Assembly: GCF_016107705.1 (NCBI RefSeq)
Contig: NZ_JAEHGC010000014.1
Coordinates: 62,001-126,000, forward strand
DNA: 64,000 bases
Direction: 5' to 3'
Origin: Neobacillus cucumis
GTDB taxonomy: Bacteria; Bacillota; Bacilli; Bacillales_B; DSM-18226
Position 1 is the first letter of the stretch. Each line of letters opens with the position of its first letter. The notes below the pieces were generated by a model. It was not told where the DNA came from and did no database searches. It worked only from the letters and a program-made list of their open reading frames with translations. Shown here piece by piece: positions 27,587 to 35,681 of this stretch. Made by a program: the position numbers and the translations under genes.

Positions 27587-27625
27587 AGCCTGGTTCTTGG
27601 TTGAGCCGGGCTTTTTTATTTTTTT
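27587..27625 (+). terminator. Intrinsic terminator of the mgl operon
   Basis: AGCCTGGTTC pairs with GAGCCGGGCT (10 bp with two G-U pairs), then TTTTTTATTTTTTT. Confidence 0.9.
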
Positions 27626-27667
27626 CGAATTACCCTTTCTTTTTGGAAGTAGATGGAATATAATCAA

Positions 27668-27692
27668 ACTGTATTACGAATAATAGTACACT
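27668..27692 (+). promoter_or_regulatory. YtrA operator
   Basis: ACTGTA, exactly 13 bp, TACACT. From memory the B. subtilis YtrA site is AGTGTA-N13-TACACT, so 11 of 12 bases agree at the exact spacing. It lies 22 bp before the start of the ytrA-like gene, which makes autoregulation very likely. Confidence 0.75.
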
Positions 27693-27713
27693 TAGTACAG
27701 ATGGGGGGTCTTT

Positions 27714-28103
27714 ATGTTTGAGCTTGATATTCGAAGCCGTAAGCCCATTTATGAACAGCTTGTCGACAAAATGAAGGAATTGATAATGAATGAGGTGGTC
27801 AAACCCGACGAGCAGCTGCCATCGGTCCGGGCGCTTGCCACTGAACTGTCCATCAATCCGAATACCATCCAGAAGGCTTATCGGGAGCTTGAGACCCAAG
27901 GGTTTATTTACTCCATAAAAGGCAAGGGAAGCTTTGTCAGTCCTAACAACCAAATGAAGGACAACGAGAAAATCGCAGGGGTTAAAAAGGAGCTAGAAAA
28001 GCAAATTATAGAGGCGCTATACCTGGGAATCCAGGCAAGAGAAATCATCGAATTAATCGAAGACTTAGACGCTTCAAAAGGGGGAGGCGAAAGCAATGAT
28101 TGA
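27714..28103 (+). CDS. ytrA: GntR-family repressor, YtrA subfamily
   Basis: A 129-residue protein. The N-terminal winged helix (residues 1-70) contains PIYEQLVDKMKELI, LPSVRALATELSINPNTIQKAYRELETQGF and the wing IYSIKGKGSFV. The remaining 55 residues form a short helical dimerisation tail, the mark of the YtrA branch of GntR regulators, which control ABC transporter operons in response to cell-envelope stress. The start is ATG 27714 behind GGGGGG. It overlaps the ABC ATPase gene by 8 bp, and a YtrA-type operator lies in its promoter region. Confidence 0.9.
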   Translation: MFELDIRSRKPIYEQLVDKMKELIMNEVVKPDEQLPSVRALATELSINPNTIQKAYRELETQGFIYSIKGKGSFVSPNNQMKDNEKIAGVKKELEKQIIEALYLGIQAREIIELIEDLDASKGGGESND

Positions 28104-28995
28104 AATGAACAATGTTAACAAAACATTTGATCGCTTTAAAGCGGTGGACCAAGTGAATCTCTCCATCCAAAAAGGATCGATTTATGGGTTAATCGGGTCC
28201 AATGGGGCGGGGAAAACAACATTAATCAAGCTGCTTGCCGGTATTTATCGTCAAGAATCAGGAGAAGTTACGGTGGAGGGCCAACCGGTATTTGAAAACA
28301 TCAATCTGAAACAGAAGGTTTTTTACATACCGGATCAGCCGTATTTTTTATCCCATTATACAACCAAGCAAATGGCCCGTTTTTATAAAAACATCTATCC
28401 AACCTGGAGCGAGGAGCGTTTTCATAAACTGGCTGAGTTATTTGAAGTCAACCTATCGAAAAAAATCCACACCTTTTCAAAAGGCTGGCAAAGACAGATT
28501 GCTTTCATCCTGGCCCTTTCTGCCAACCCTGAAATTCTCATTCTAGACGAACCGATGGATGGATTGGATCCAGTTGTGAGGAAAAAAGTGAAGAATCTGC
28601 TAATCAATGATGTGGCTGAACGGGAAATGACGATTTTAATTTCATCTCACAATCTTCGTGAAATCGAGGATATTTGCGACCATATTGGAATCATCCATAA
28701 GGGCAAACTCATTATGCAAAAAGAATTGGATGATTTGAAGGCAAATGTTCAAAAAGTGCAGGTAGCCTATAAGGACGATCTTCCAAAACAACTGCTGAAA
28801 AATCTGGACCTGCTCCATCAAGAAAAACGGGGAAGCATCTACTTGTTCATCATTAGAGGTGACGAAGATCAAATCGCAAAACAGATCCGCCAAACGAATC
28901 CGGTCATTTTTGACCTGCTGCCGCTCACTCTCGAAGAAATCTTTATTTACGAAATGGGGGATATCGGCTATGCCATCAAAAATGTCATTGTTTAA
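28096..28995 (+). CDS. ABC transporter ATPase, YtrB-like
   Basis: A 299-residue ATP-binding subunit. Walker A is GSNGAGKTT, Walker B ILILDEPMDGLDP, followed by the switch histidine in SSHNLREIED. The signature motif is the variant FSKGWQRQ, as in YtrB/YhcH-like exporters, where the usual LSGGQ is altered. The C-terminal 80 residues form an accessory domain. It overlaps the regulator upstream and the permease downstream, so the three genes are translationally coupled. The exported substrate is unknown; B. subtilis Ytr relates to cell-wall antibiotics and wall thickness. Confidence 0.88.
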   Translation: MIEMNNVNKTFDRFKAVDQVNLSIQKGSIYGLIGSNGAGKTTLIKLLAGIYRQESGEVTVEGQPVFENINLKQKVFYIPDQPYFLSHYTTKQMARFYKNIYPTWSEERFHKLAELFEVNLSKKIHTFSKGWQRQIAFILALSANPEILILDEPMDGLDPVVRKKVKNLLINDVAEREMTILISSHNLREIEDICDHIGIIHKGKLIMQKELDDLKANVQKVQVAYKDDLPKQLLKNLDLLHQEKRGSIYLFIIRGDEDQIAKQIRQTNPVIFDLLPLTLEEIFIYEMGDIGYAIKNVIV

Positions 28996-30943
28996 TAGAG
29001 AACTCATCATGCAAATTGGCAGGGGGACGGGCTGGATTTCCATCGTTTATTTTTTTGGACTGTTGTTTGCGCTGCCGCTGCAGCTGATCATGAGGTATTC
29101 TTCGGAAGAAAATAGAGCCTTTTACGCGCATCCTGAAAACCTTTTTCAATTTTATTATGATATTCAAATTACCTTAATGATTATCGTACCTGTCCTGCTG
29201 GCGGTGTTTTTATTCCGTTTTTTACATGTAAAACAGGCTTCAGACCTGATGCATAGTATCCCGCTTAAAAGAGATAAAATTTTCCATCATTATGCGCTTA
29301 CGGGAATCATCCTTTTGGTTTTACCGGTTGCGATAACAACGATTTTGCTATTAATCATTCGGATCAATCTTGATATTACGGCGATTTATAGCAAAACCGA
29401 TATTCTTATTTGGGCAGGAACCACGATTTTATTTGACCTGCTGTTGTTTATAGCTGGTGTATTTATTGCGATGATGACTGGAATTTCTGCGGTTCAGGCA
29501 GTGCTCACCTATGTATTTGTCCTGTTCCCTGTAGGAATAACAGTATTGGTTTGCTCTAATTTAAAAATATTATTATATGGTTTTCCAAGCGATTATCTTT
29601 TGAATCGGGACTTGGAAAAGATGTCACCGATTACGACGGCGATCACCCTTAATAATGCCGATTTAAAATGGGAGTATGTGGTTATTTATTTGCTTTTATC
29701 GGTGGTCCTTTATGGTCTTGCATTGTTTTTTTATAAAAAAAGGAAAATGGAAACAGTTACCGAAGCAATTGCGCTTGTCCGCTTACGTTCGGTTTTCAAA
29801 TATGGTGTGACGATTTGTGTTATGTTTCTTGGCGGAGTGTATTTTAGTGAAGTACAAAATGCTAATACCGGCTGGATTATTTTTGGATATGTGATTGGAG
29901 CAGTGATCGGCTATTTTATTGCAGAAATGGTTCTGCAAAAAACATGGCGCGTGTTCAGCCTTAGACGATTAAAGGGGTTGGTTGTTTTTTCAGCCATATT
30001 TGCAGTGTTAATCCTGGGGGTTAAGACACTAGGAGTCTATGAAAAACGAGTACCGAACCAAACGGAAATTCAAAACGTTTTAATTACGGATAACCCATAC
30101 CTTTTTAGGAGCCAATATTCATCAACTGAAAAATTTCGTGTACCAGAACCATTGAAAGAAGAAGCAAATATTGAAGCGGTTCGAAACCTCCATAAGCAAA
30201 TTATTGCGAATGAGAAGCTAAATAAGGGGCATATCTCTGAGCAGACACAGGATTTGTTTTTACGATATCAATTGAAAAACGGAAGATATGTAACTCGAGA
30301 ATACAGGGTGGATAAGCGTCTTTACGCGGATCTATTCAAAACAATTAACGAATCGAAAGAATATAAACTAGCAACAAACGAGATTTTTAAAATCAATGTG
30401 AATCAAATCAGATCGATTCGTATTAGTACGAATGGACCTGTTGGCAAAGAGGCCGCTTTTGCCGATCCAATCGAGATAAAAGAGGCTATTTCGTTCTTAC
30501 GGTCCGATATATTAGCGGAATCCTATGAGGACAATCTTTATTACCAAGACCGAGGTTCCGGGATTGAAGTAGATATGGGGAAAAACAGAAATATTTATTT
30601 CACTTTGAGACCGTCCTTTGTAAATTTTACAGAGTGGTTAAAGAAACAGAAACAACTGGAAAGGGTGACAATTACGAACAAGGATATTTCAAAAATCCTG
30701 GTCGTAAAGAAGGATTACTCTAATGCATTTGATTCAGAAGAACCGATTCCACAGCTGGAAAAGGATGAAAATTCGCTAAAAAGCACGAACAAGCAAGAAA
30801 TTGAACTTGCACTGCAAAGGGCAGGAAGTCATCCTCAAAAGGATTATACTGTCGTTTTTTACTATAAGAGGGGTAACTACAAAGAGGTATTATTTTTCGA
30901 TGAAGCACATGCGCCAGATTTTGTAAAAGAACATTTCAGATAA
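28970..30943 (+). CDS. ABC-2-type permease with large C-terminal extracytoplasmic domain
   Basis: A 657-residue protein. About ten membrane helices fill residues 15-370. The last 285 residues (from about YEKRVPNQTEIQNVLIT) are hydrophilic and end in FDEAHAPDFVKEHFR; I believe this is the DUF6449-type domain seen in Bacillus YtrC-like permeases, but this is from memory. It is the membrane partner of the ATPase upstream, overlapping it by 26 bp. Start: ATG 28970 with GGGGG ten bases upstream; ATG 28982 is also possible. The frame runs back to 28859 inside the ATPase gene, which I reject. Confidence 0.8.
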   Translation: MPSKMSLFNRELIMQIGRGTGWISIVYFFGLLFALPLQLIMRYSSEENRAFYAHPENLFQFYYDIQITLMIIVPVLLAVFLFRFLHVKQASDLMHSIPLKRDKIFHHYALTGIILLVLPVAITTILLLIIRINLDITAIYSKTDILIWAGTTILFDLLLFIAGVFIAMMTGISAVQAVLTYVFVLFPVGITVLVCSNLKILLYGFPSDYLLNRDLEKMSPITTAITLNNADLKWEYVVIYLLLSVVLYGLALFFYKKRKMETVTEAIALVRLRSVFKYGVTICVMFLGGVYFSEVQNANTGWIIFGYVIGAVIGYFIAEMVLQKTWRVFSLRRLKGLVVFSAIFAVLILGVKTLGVYEKRVPNQTEIQNVLITDNPYLFRSQYSSTEKFRVPEPLKEEANIEAVRNLHKQIIANEKLNKGHISEQTQDLFLRYQLKNGRYVTREYRVDKRLYADLFKTINESKEYKLATNEIFKINVNQIRSIRISTNGPVGKEAAFADPIEIKEAISFLRSDILAESYEDNLYYQDRGSGIEVDMGKNRNIYFTLRPSFVNFTEWLKKQKQLERVTITNKDISKILVVKKDYSNAFDSEEPIPQLEKDENSLKSTNKQEIELALQRAGSHPQKDYTVVFYYKRGNYKEVLFFDEAHAPDFVKEHFR

Positions 30944-30974
30944 TGGCGGTTTTTCTCATAAAGGGGGTGGGGGC

Positions 30975-31496
30975 TTGGGCTCCATTGATTTTAATCAAAT
31001 ATTTAGAGAGTACTCACAGCGCCTGCACTATATCGCTTATTCCTATACCAAGGATCGATTTATTGCTGAGGATATTGTTCAGGAGGCATTTTTGAAGGCC
31101 TATAAGAAACTGGATACAGTAGAAGATTCGAATAAATTGGGTGCCTGGTTGTCCGCCATTACAGCCAGGACCGCGATTGATTTTTTACGAGTGGAAAAAC
31201 GAAAGGGCTGGATGCTCGTTGACCCTGCGATTATGGAGCCGGTCATCGGGCAGGAACGGTCCGGGGAAAATCTCGAGGAAGAGGTTGGAATCCGTCTCTT
31301 TAAAGAAGAGGTAAATGAGACGATGGGCTGTTTATCAAAGGAATTTCAGGAAGTGCTGATCTTGAAAATCCATTATGGTTTAAAAGAAAATGAGATTGCC
31401 TGCCTGCTAAATCTTAAAGCAGCTACCGTTAAGACCCGTCTGTATCGGGCCCGAAAGCAACTGAAGCATGCATACGCTGAAAAAGTATCAGCTTAA
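30975..31496 (+). CDS. ECF-type sigma factor
   Basis: A 173-residue sigma-70 protein of the extracytoplasmic-function class. Region 2 (FIAEDIVQEAFLKAYKKLDT, then LGAWLSAITARTAIDFLR) and region 4 (LILKIHYGLKENEIACLLNLKAATVKTRLYRARKQLK) are complete. The start is TTG 30975 behind AAGGGGGTGGGGG. No anti-sigma gene follows; the next gene lies on the opposite strand behind a terminator. It is 31 bp after the permease gene, so it is probably the last gene of the YtrA-controlled operon, with its activity tied to the transporter or to transcription alone. Confidence 0.88.
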   Translation: MGSIDFNQIFREYSQRLHYIAYSYTKDRFIAEDIVQEAFLKAYKKLDTVEDSNKLGAWLSAITARTAIDFLRVEKRKGWMLVDPAIMEPVIGQERSGENLEEEVGIRLFKEEVNETMGCLSKEFQEVLILKIHYGLKENEIACLLNLKAATVKTRLYRARKQLKHAYAEKVSA

Positions 31497-31508
31497 TCTA
31501 TGGGAAAC

Positions 31509-31545
31509 GAGCCTGCCACTCATTAGAAGTGCAGGCTCATTTTTT
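31509..31545. terminator. Bidirectional terminator
   Basis: GAGCCTGCCACT pairs with AGTGCAGGCTC (11 pairs, one bulged C), followed by ATTTTTTAA. It separates the sigma factor gene from the convergent phosphotransferase gene. Confidence 0.85.
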
Positions 31546-32359
31546 AATGAGAATAATATTTTTTTAGAAGATTGCGAGTTTCCTGGAGTAATACCGCTTT
31601 TTCATCCGGGTGAACCCCCTCAATTAACCGGGCAGCCATGACAGGTATGGTCCATTTTTCGAGGTCTTCTAAAGTTAATGATGTTTGTTCCCGATATTCT
31701 TCAAGATAATAAGTGCAAAATCTGTTTCGGACTCGCTCGAGTGAGGCCCTCACAAAAGCTGGCATGTTTTTTGGCAAATAAGCATGTTTTAAAATGATAT
31801 AAGTTCGCGCAATATCTCCAATAGGGTTGCCGCAAGCTGCAGTCATCCAATCAATCACTTTAACTTGATTCTTGGAGACTAGTATATTGTCGGGGTGAAA
31901 GTCGCCATGGCAGACCTGATGACCTTCAGGCAGTTGTTTCAAAAAATCACAAATCGCTTGCTTTTCTTCTGGGGTTAATAAATTGGTGTGTTGAATATTT
32001 CTTGTGAGGTAAGTCGTTTGTTTCGGAAGGGCTGCGCCATCTTTTTTATGAATTTGCTGGTGTAATTGTGAAAAAAGTTTTGCCTTGCCTCGGATGGCAA
32101 AGGGATTCCTTGTAAGCTGTTTTGTCAGACTGTTTCCATTTATTTTTTCATAGATAATTGCTTTCTTACCATCTATTTCTGTTTTCCCATTTACGAGAGG
32201 GGAAGGCAGCTGTAAATCTTGAATCAATATATTAGATTGATATTCTTCATCTACTAGACTTTCCGGAATTTGCAGATCAAAAAGTTTGATGACCTTATTT
32301 TCTCCCCATTCATACACTTCCGCTGTGTTTCCACGCCCAATCAATTTCCCTAATGCCAT
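31544..32359 (-). CDS. Aminoglycoside-phosphotransferase-like kinase
   Basis: A 271-residue protein of the APH/choline kinase fold. The N-lobe has GRGNTAEVYEWGENKVIKLF (nucleotide loop and lysine), and the C-lobe has the catalytic loop VCHGDFHPDNILV and the metal-binding VIDWMTAACGNP. Residues for phosphotransfer are all present. Such genes are frequent in Bacillus genomes and mostly uncharacterised; a small-molecule kinase is likely, antibiotic resistance is not implied. AAGGTGAT lies upstream of the ATG at 32359. It is monocistronic and divergent from the nrd operon. Confidence 0.85.
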   Translation of the reverse strand: MALGKLIGRGNTAEVYEWGENKVIKLFDLQIPESLVDEEYQSNILIQDLQLPSPLVNGKTEIDGKKAIIYEKINGNSLTKQLTRNPFAIRGKAKLFSQLHQQIHKKDGAALPKQTTYLTRNIQHTNLLTPEEKQAICDFLKQLPEGHQVCHGDFHPDNILVSKNQVKVIDWMTAACGNPIGDIARTYIILKHAYLPKNMPAFVRASLERVRNRFCTYYLEEYREQTSLTLEDLEKWTIPVMAARLIEGVHPDEKAVLLQETRNLLKKYYSH

Positions 32360-32421
32360 GGATTATCACCTTATTTTTTTAGATAAATATTACCAATATA
32401 TAGAAGCAAAAACAATTAAAC

Positions 32422-32450
32422 TTGAAAAAATAATTCTATTACTATATATT
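32422..32450 (+). promoter_or_regulatory. Sigma-A promoter of the cobalamin riboswitch leader
   Basis: TTGAAA (32422-32427), 17 bp, TATATT (32445-32450), 40 bp before the first riboswitch stem. Confidence 0.6.
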
Positions 32451-32490
32451 GATTTTAGCGAGAATTAAAACAACTACATATTGTGTTAGC

Positions 32491-32675
32491 CTTAAGTTAG
32501 GATGCCAAACGGCTTAAAAGGGAATCTGGTGAGAATCCAGAGCTGCCCCCGCAACTGTAAATGCAGACGAAATGAGCGATGACCACTGTATAAGTTTCTT
32601 GTGAAAACAGGTGCTTATACGGGAAGGGCTCAGAGTAGGGAGAAGCATGAGTCAGGAGACCTGTCCTAATTTGAG
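32491..32675 (+). ncRNA. Cobalamin (B12) riboswitch
   Basis: The conserved parts are in order: closing stem CTTAAGTTAGG (32491) pairing with CCTAATTTGAG (32665-32675), the AAAAGGGAA segment, a small hairpin, GCTGCCCCCGCAACTGTAA, a GACCACTG segment, and the B12 box AGTCAGGAGACCTG (32650-32663). This is a clear adenosylcobalamin-type element. A terminator hairpin lies 95 bp downstream, so B12 binding should cause early termination and switch off the nrd genes. Downstream is a B12-independent class I ribonucleotide reductase, so the enzyme is made when B12 is scarce. Confidence 0.93.
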
Positions 32676-32769
32676 ATGTTTCACTTCCTCGGGGATTGGG
32701 AGCTGGAACGGTGGCAAATTAGGTCAAGGAAGGCATGCTTTCTTGAATCCTCTTTTCTGTTGTCGTTTC

Positions 32770-32802
32770 ATCCGCTCGAATCCGCCCCGAGCGGATTTTT
32801 TT
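32770..32802 (+). terminator. Riboswitch expression-platform terminator
   Basis: ATCCGCTC pairs with GAGCGGAT (8 bp), followed by six T residues, between the B12 riboswitch and nrdE. Confidence 0.75.
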
Positions 32803-32807
32803 ATTGG

Positions 32808-32950
32808 CCAGTTTCAGCGCCTAGCCCCTCGAGGGAAAAAATGAACTGCTTTTTTCCTAGGTTGCTTCGGCCCTGACGATGAAGTCAAAGAACGACTTCA
32901 CCGAAGGGCCTAAAGCCTTGTCGGGGCTGACCAAGGCGCTTACACTTTTC
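32808..32950 (+). repeat. Structured intergenic repeat in the nrd leader
   Basis: The sequence begins TTTCAGCGCCTAGCCCCTCG and ends GGGGCTGACCAAGGCGCTT, so its ends pair (AGCGCC with GGCGCT, GCCCC with GGGGC). Inside are GAAGTC/GACTTC and further stems. I recognise this wording from intergenic elements common in Bacillaceae genomes; it encodes no protein. It lies between the riboswitch terminator and nrdE. Confidence 0.7.
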
Positions 32951-32972
32951 TATTTTTAGGAGGAATTTTTCA

Positions 32973-35240
32973 ATGATCACGAAAGAATACGTTTTCGAGG
33001 TAATCCAGCAGGCAGCAGAGCAATATAGTCTTGATACTGCAGAACTCGTTCAAAAAATACAAGATGCACCGGAAAAAGAACAAACTCAGCAAGCTCTTAT
33101 GTACGCTCTCAATCGGATTGCGATGGATCAGCCCAATTGGACATTTGTTGCTGCACGATTGTATTTGCAGGAATTATATAGGGAGGCAGCACGCAACCGT
33201 GGCTATTCACAGGAGGAGCAATATGGTGACTTTTATCAGTTAATTAGGACTTTAACGGAAAAAGGGATCTATTCTAGTGAACTATTGGATTCTTATGGGC
33301 AGGGTGAGATCGAGCAGCTGGGCAGAGAAATCATACCTGAACGCGATCACTTGTTTAACTACATAGGATTATTTTTATTGGCCGATCGATATTTAGCCAA
33401 GGATTATGAGCGAAATTTGTATGAGCTTCCGCAGGAAAGGTTCATGGTCATTGCGATGACATTGATGCAAAAAGAGCAGCCCCACCGACGATTAGCTTTG
33501 GTCAAAGAAGCCTACTGGGCAATGAGCAATCTTTATATGACCGTGGCAACACCAACCTTGTCCAACGCGGGAAAAAGCTTTGGTCAGCTGTCTTCCTGTT
33601 TTATTGATACCGTTGACGATTCGCTTGATGGGATTTATTTAAACAATTGGGACAGTGCCAGATTAAGTAAGGATGGCGGCGGAATTGGAATTTACTTTGG
33701 TAAGGTTCGCGCCCTTGGCTCCGATATTAAAGGGTTTAAAGGCAATTCGTCAGGGGTTGTGCCGTGGATCCGGCTGATCAATGATACAGCGGTCAGCGTT
33801 GACCAGTTAGGCCAAAGGCAGGGGGCCATTGCGGTTTATCTCGATATTTTTCATAAGGATATTATGAATGGATTTCTTGATTTAAAGACAAATAATGGCG
33901 ACGAGCGGCGCAAAGCTCATGATATTTTTACAGGAGTCGCGATCCCGGATTTATTTATGAAAAAGCTTGAAGAAGTCGACGAGAATGGTAGAAGTATTGG
34001 ACAGTGGTGCACGTTCTGTCCGCATCAAGTGAAGCAGATAATGGGCTGGAAGGACGAGTTTGGCCAGCCTCTTGGCTTGGAGGATTTTTACGATGAGGAG
34101 GACAAGCTTTATTTCACCGAAAAATATGAGGAAGCTGTCCGGAATCCGCTTCTTCCGCGCAAAACTTATCGGGCAATGGAAATTATGGCCCGGATTATGG
34201 TCTCGCAGCTGGAAACCGGGACTCCTTATATGTTCTATCGAGATGAGGTGAACAGGCAAAATCCAAATAAGCACCTTCTTGGGGCGGGGCGAACTTCTAT
34301 TTATTGCAGTAATTTGTGCACGGAAATTGCGCAAAACATGTCTGCCTCTAGGGTCGTTAATGAGCATGTTGATGAGGATGGAAATATTGTCATTGTCCGT
34401 AGACCTGGTGATTTCGTGGTTTGTAATCTATCGTCTATTAATCTGGCAAAGGCGGTGCCAGCGGATGTATTGGAACGGCTGATACCGATTCAGGTCCGGA
34501 TGCTGGATAATGTGATTGATTTAAATACGATTGCGGTCGGGCAGGCTCAGCTAACGAACCAAAAGTTTCGTGGAATTGGGCTGGGGACCTTTGGATGGCA
34601 CCACCTGCTAGCCTTGAAAAAACTTCATTGGGAATCGGAGGATGCGGTCGGGTTAGCTGATGAGCTATACGAGGAAATTGCTTATTACACGATTCGTTCT
34701 TCGGTTGAGCTTGCTAAAGAAAAAGGGGCCTACAGCAAGTTTGAGGGTTCGGAGTGGCAGACAGGTGCGTACTTTGAACGAAAAAAATATGTGAAGGATC
34801 GCTGGCTTTCATTGAAGCAGGAGGTTTCGAGGTTCGGGGTTCGCAATGGCTGGTTAATGGCGGTTGCTCCGAATTCTTCGACGGCTAAAATTGGCGGATC
34901 AACGGATGGAATTGATCCAATTTATTCTGTAGAGTACGCGGAGGAAAAGAAAAACTTTAAGTTCAAGGTAACGGCTCCAGATTTGGATCATGTGACGTAT
35001 GAGTATTTCCGCCGGGCCCGCCATGATTTAGATCAGGTCTGGAGTATTAAGCAAAACGCTGCCCGTCAGCGCCACATTGACCAAGCGATCAGTTTTAATC
35101 TGTATGTTCGTCATGATATTAAGGCACGGGAGTTACTAAATCTTCATCTGGAGGCATGGAAGCAGGGACTGAAAACTACTTACTATGTCCGGAGTACGTC
35201 TCAGGCGGAGATTGAGGAGTGTGAAGCGTGTCATAGCTAG
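32973..35240 (+). CDS. nrdE: Ribonucleoside-diphosphate reductase, large subunit
   Basis: A 755-residue class I alpha subunit that reduces ribonucleotides to deoxyribonucleotides. The redox cysteine lies in GQLSSCFID, the radical cysteine in CSNLCTEI, its partner in VVCNLSSINLAK, and a C-terminal CEACHS pair provides the shuttle thiols. ATPTLSNAGK and APNSSTAKIGGSTDGIDP are family stretches. No clear N-terminal ATP-cone is visible. AGGAGG precedes the ATG at 32973. The operon continues with the beta subunit and a flavodoxin and is headed by a B12 riboswitch. The symbol could equally be nrdA; the subclass (Ia or Ib) needs a tree. Confidence 0.92.
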   Translation: MITKEYVFEVIQQAAEQYSLDTAELVQKIQDAPEKEQTQQALMYALNRIAMDQPNWTFVAARLYLQELYREAARNRGYSQEEQYGDFYQLIRTLTEKGIYSSELLDSYGQGEIEQLGREIIPERDHLFNYIGLFLLADRYLAKDYERNLYELPQERFMVIAMTLMQKEQPHRRLALVKEAYWAMSNLYMTVATPTLSNAGKSFGQLSSCFIDTVDDSLDGIYLNNWDSARLSKDGGGIGIYFGKVRALGSDIKGFKGNSSGVVPWIRLINDTAVSVDQLGQRQGAIAVYLDIFHKDIMNGFLDLKTNNGDERRKAHDIFTGVAIPDLFMKKLEEVDENGRSIGQWCTFCPHQVKQIMGWKDEFGQPLGLEDFYDEEDKLYFTEKYEEAVRNPLLPRKTYRAMEIMARIMVSQLETGTPYMFYRDEVNRQNPNKHLLGAGRTSIYCSNLCTEIAQNMSASRVVNEHVDEDGNIVIVRRPGDFVVCNLSSINLAKAVPADVLERLIPIQVRMLDNVIDLNTIAVGQAQLTNQKFRGIGLGTFGWHHLLALKKLHWESEDAVGLADELYEEIAYYTIRSSVELAKEKGAYSKFEGSEWQTGAYFERKKYVKDRWLSLKQEVSRFGVRNGWLMAVAPNSSTAKIGGSTDGIDPIYSVEYAEEKKNFKFKVTAPDLDHVTYEYFRRARHDLDQVWSIKQNAARQRHIDQAISFNLYVRHDIKARELLNLHLEAWKQGLKTTYYVRSTSQAEIEECEACHS

Positions 35241-35298
35241 GGGAAATAGACTTTTTTACACGGGTTAAGGACAAAATTGGCAGGAAGTCCAAGTGAAA

Positions 35299-35618
35299 TG
35301 TCCTTCAAAAGCTAAATGAAGGACAAAATTATACAAGGGGACCGAGAAAATGTCCTTCAAAAGCTAAATGAAGGACAAAATCATACAAGGGGACAAAGGA
35401 AATGTCCTTCAAAAGCCGAATGAAGGACAAAATCATGCAAGAGGACAAAGAAAATGTCCATCAAAAGTCGAATGAAGGACAAAATTATACAAGGGACCGA
35501 GAAAATGTCCTTCAAAAGCTAAATGAAGGACAAAATTATACAAGTGGACAAAGGAAATGTCCTTCAAAAGCCAATGAGGGACAAAATCATACAAGAGGAC
35601 AAAGAAAATGTCCTTCAT
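35299..35618 (+). repeat. Tandem 51-52 bp hairpin repeat between nrdE and nrdF
   Basis: Six units start at 35299, 35351, 35403, 35455, 35506 and 35558, with a seventh cut short at 35609. Each contains TGTCCTTCA, a 9-base loop and TGAAGGACA, a 9-bp hairpin, followed by AAAATTATACAAGGGGAC. Units differ by a few substitutions, some compensated. The spacer is 441 bp long and lies inside one operon. Short reading frames across it are by-products of the repeat. Confidence 0.92.
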
Positions 35619-35681
35619 GCAACTCTTAAATTACAAAACTACCTAAATGACCCGAAATTATTTTTCAAGGAGGCCTTCATA

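Noticed and set aside
28859..28969. 37-residue upstream extension of the permease gene
   Set aside because: It lies within the ATPase coding sequence in another frame and has no ribosome site; ATG 28970 does.
32611..32876. Two short open frames in the nrd leader
   Set aside because: They overlap the B12 riboswitch, its terminator and the structured repeat.
35299..35618. Regular repeats that could be taken for a CRISPR array
   Set aside because: The whole 52-bp unit is conserved and there are no unique spacers of constant length, no leader and no cas genes; it is a tandem hairpin array.
35402..35681. Open reading frames across the nrd spacer, on both strands, and a 53-residue N-terminal extension of NrdF
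   Set aside because: They consist of translated repeat units. NrdF has a strong AAGGAGG site and ATG at 35682 that fits the family N-terminus.
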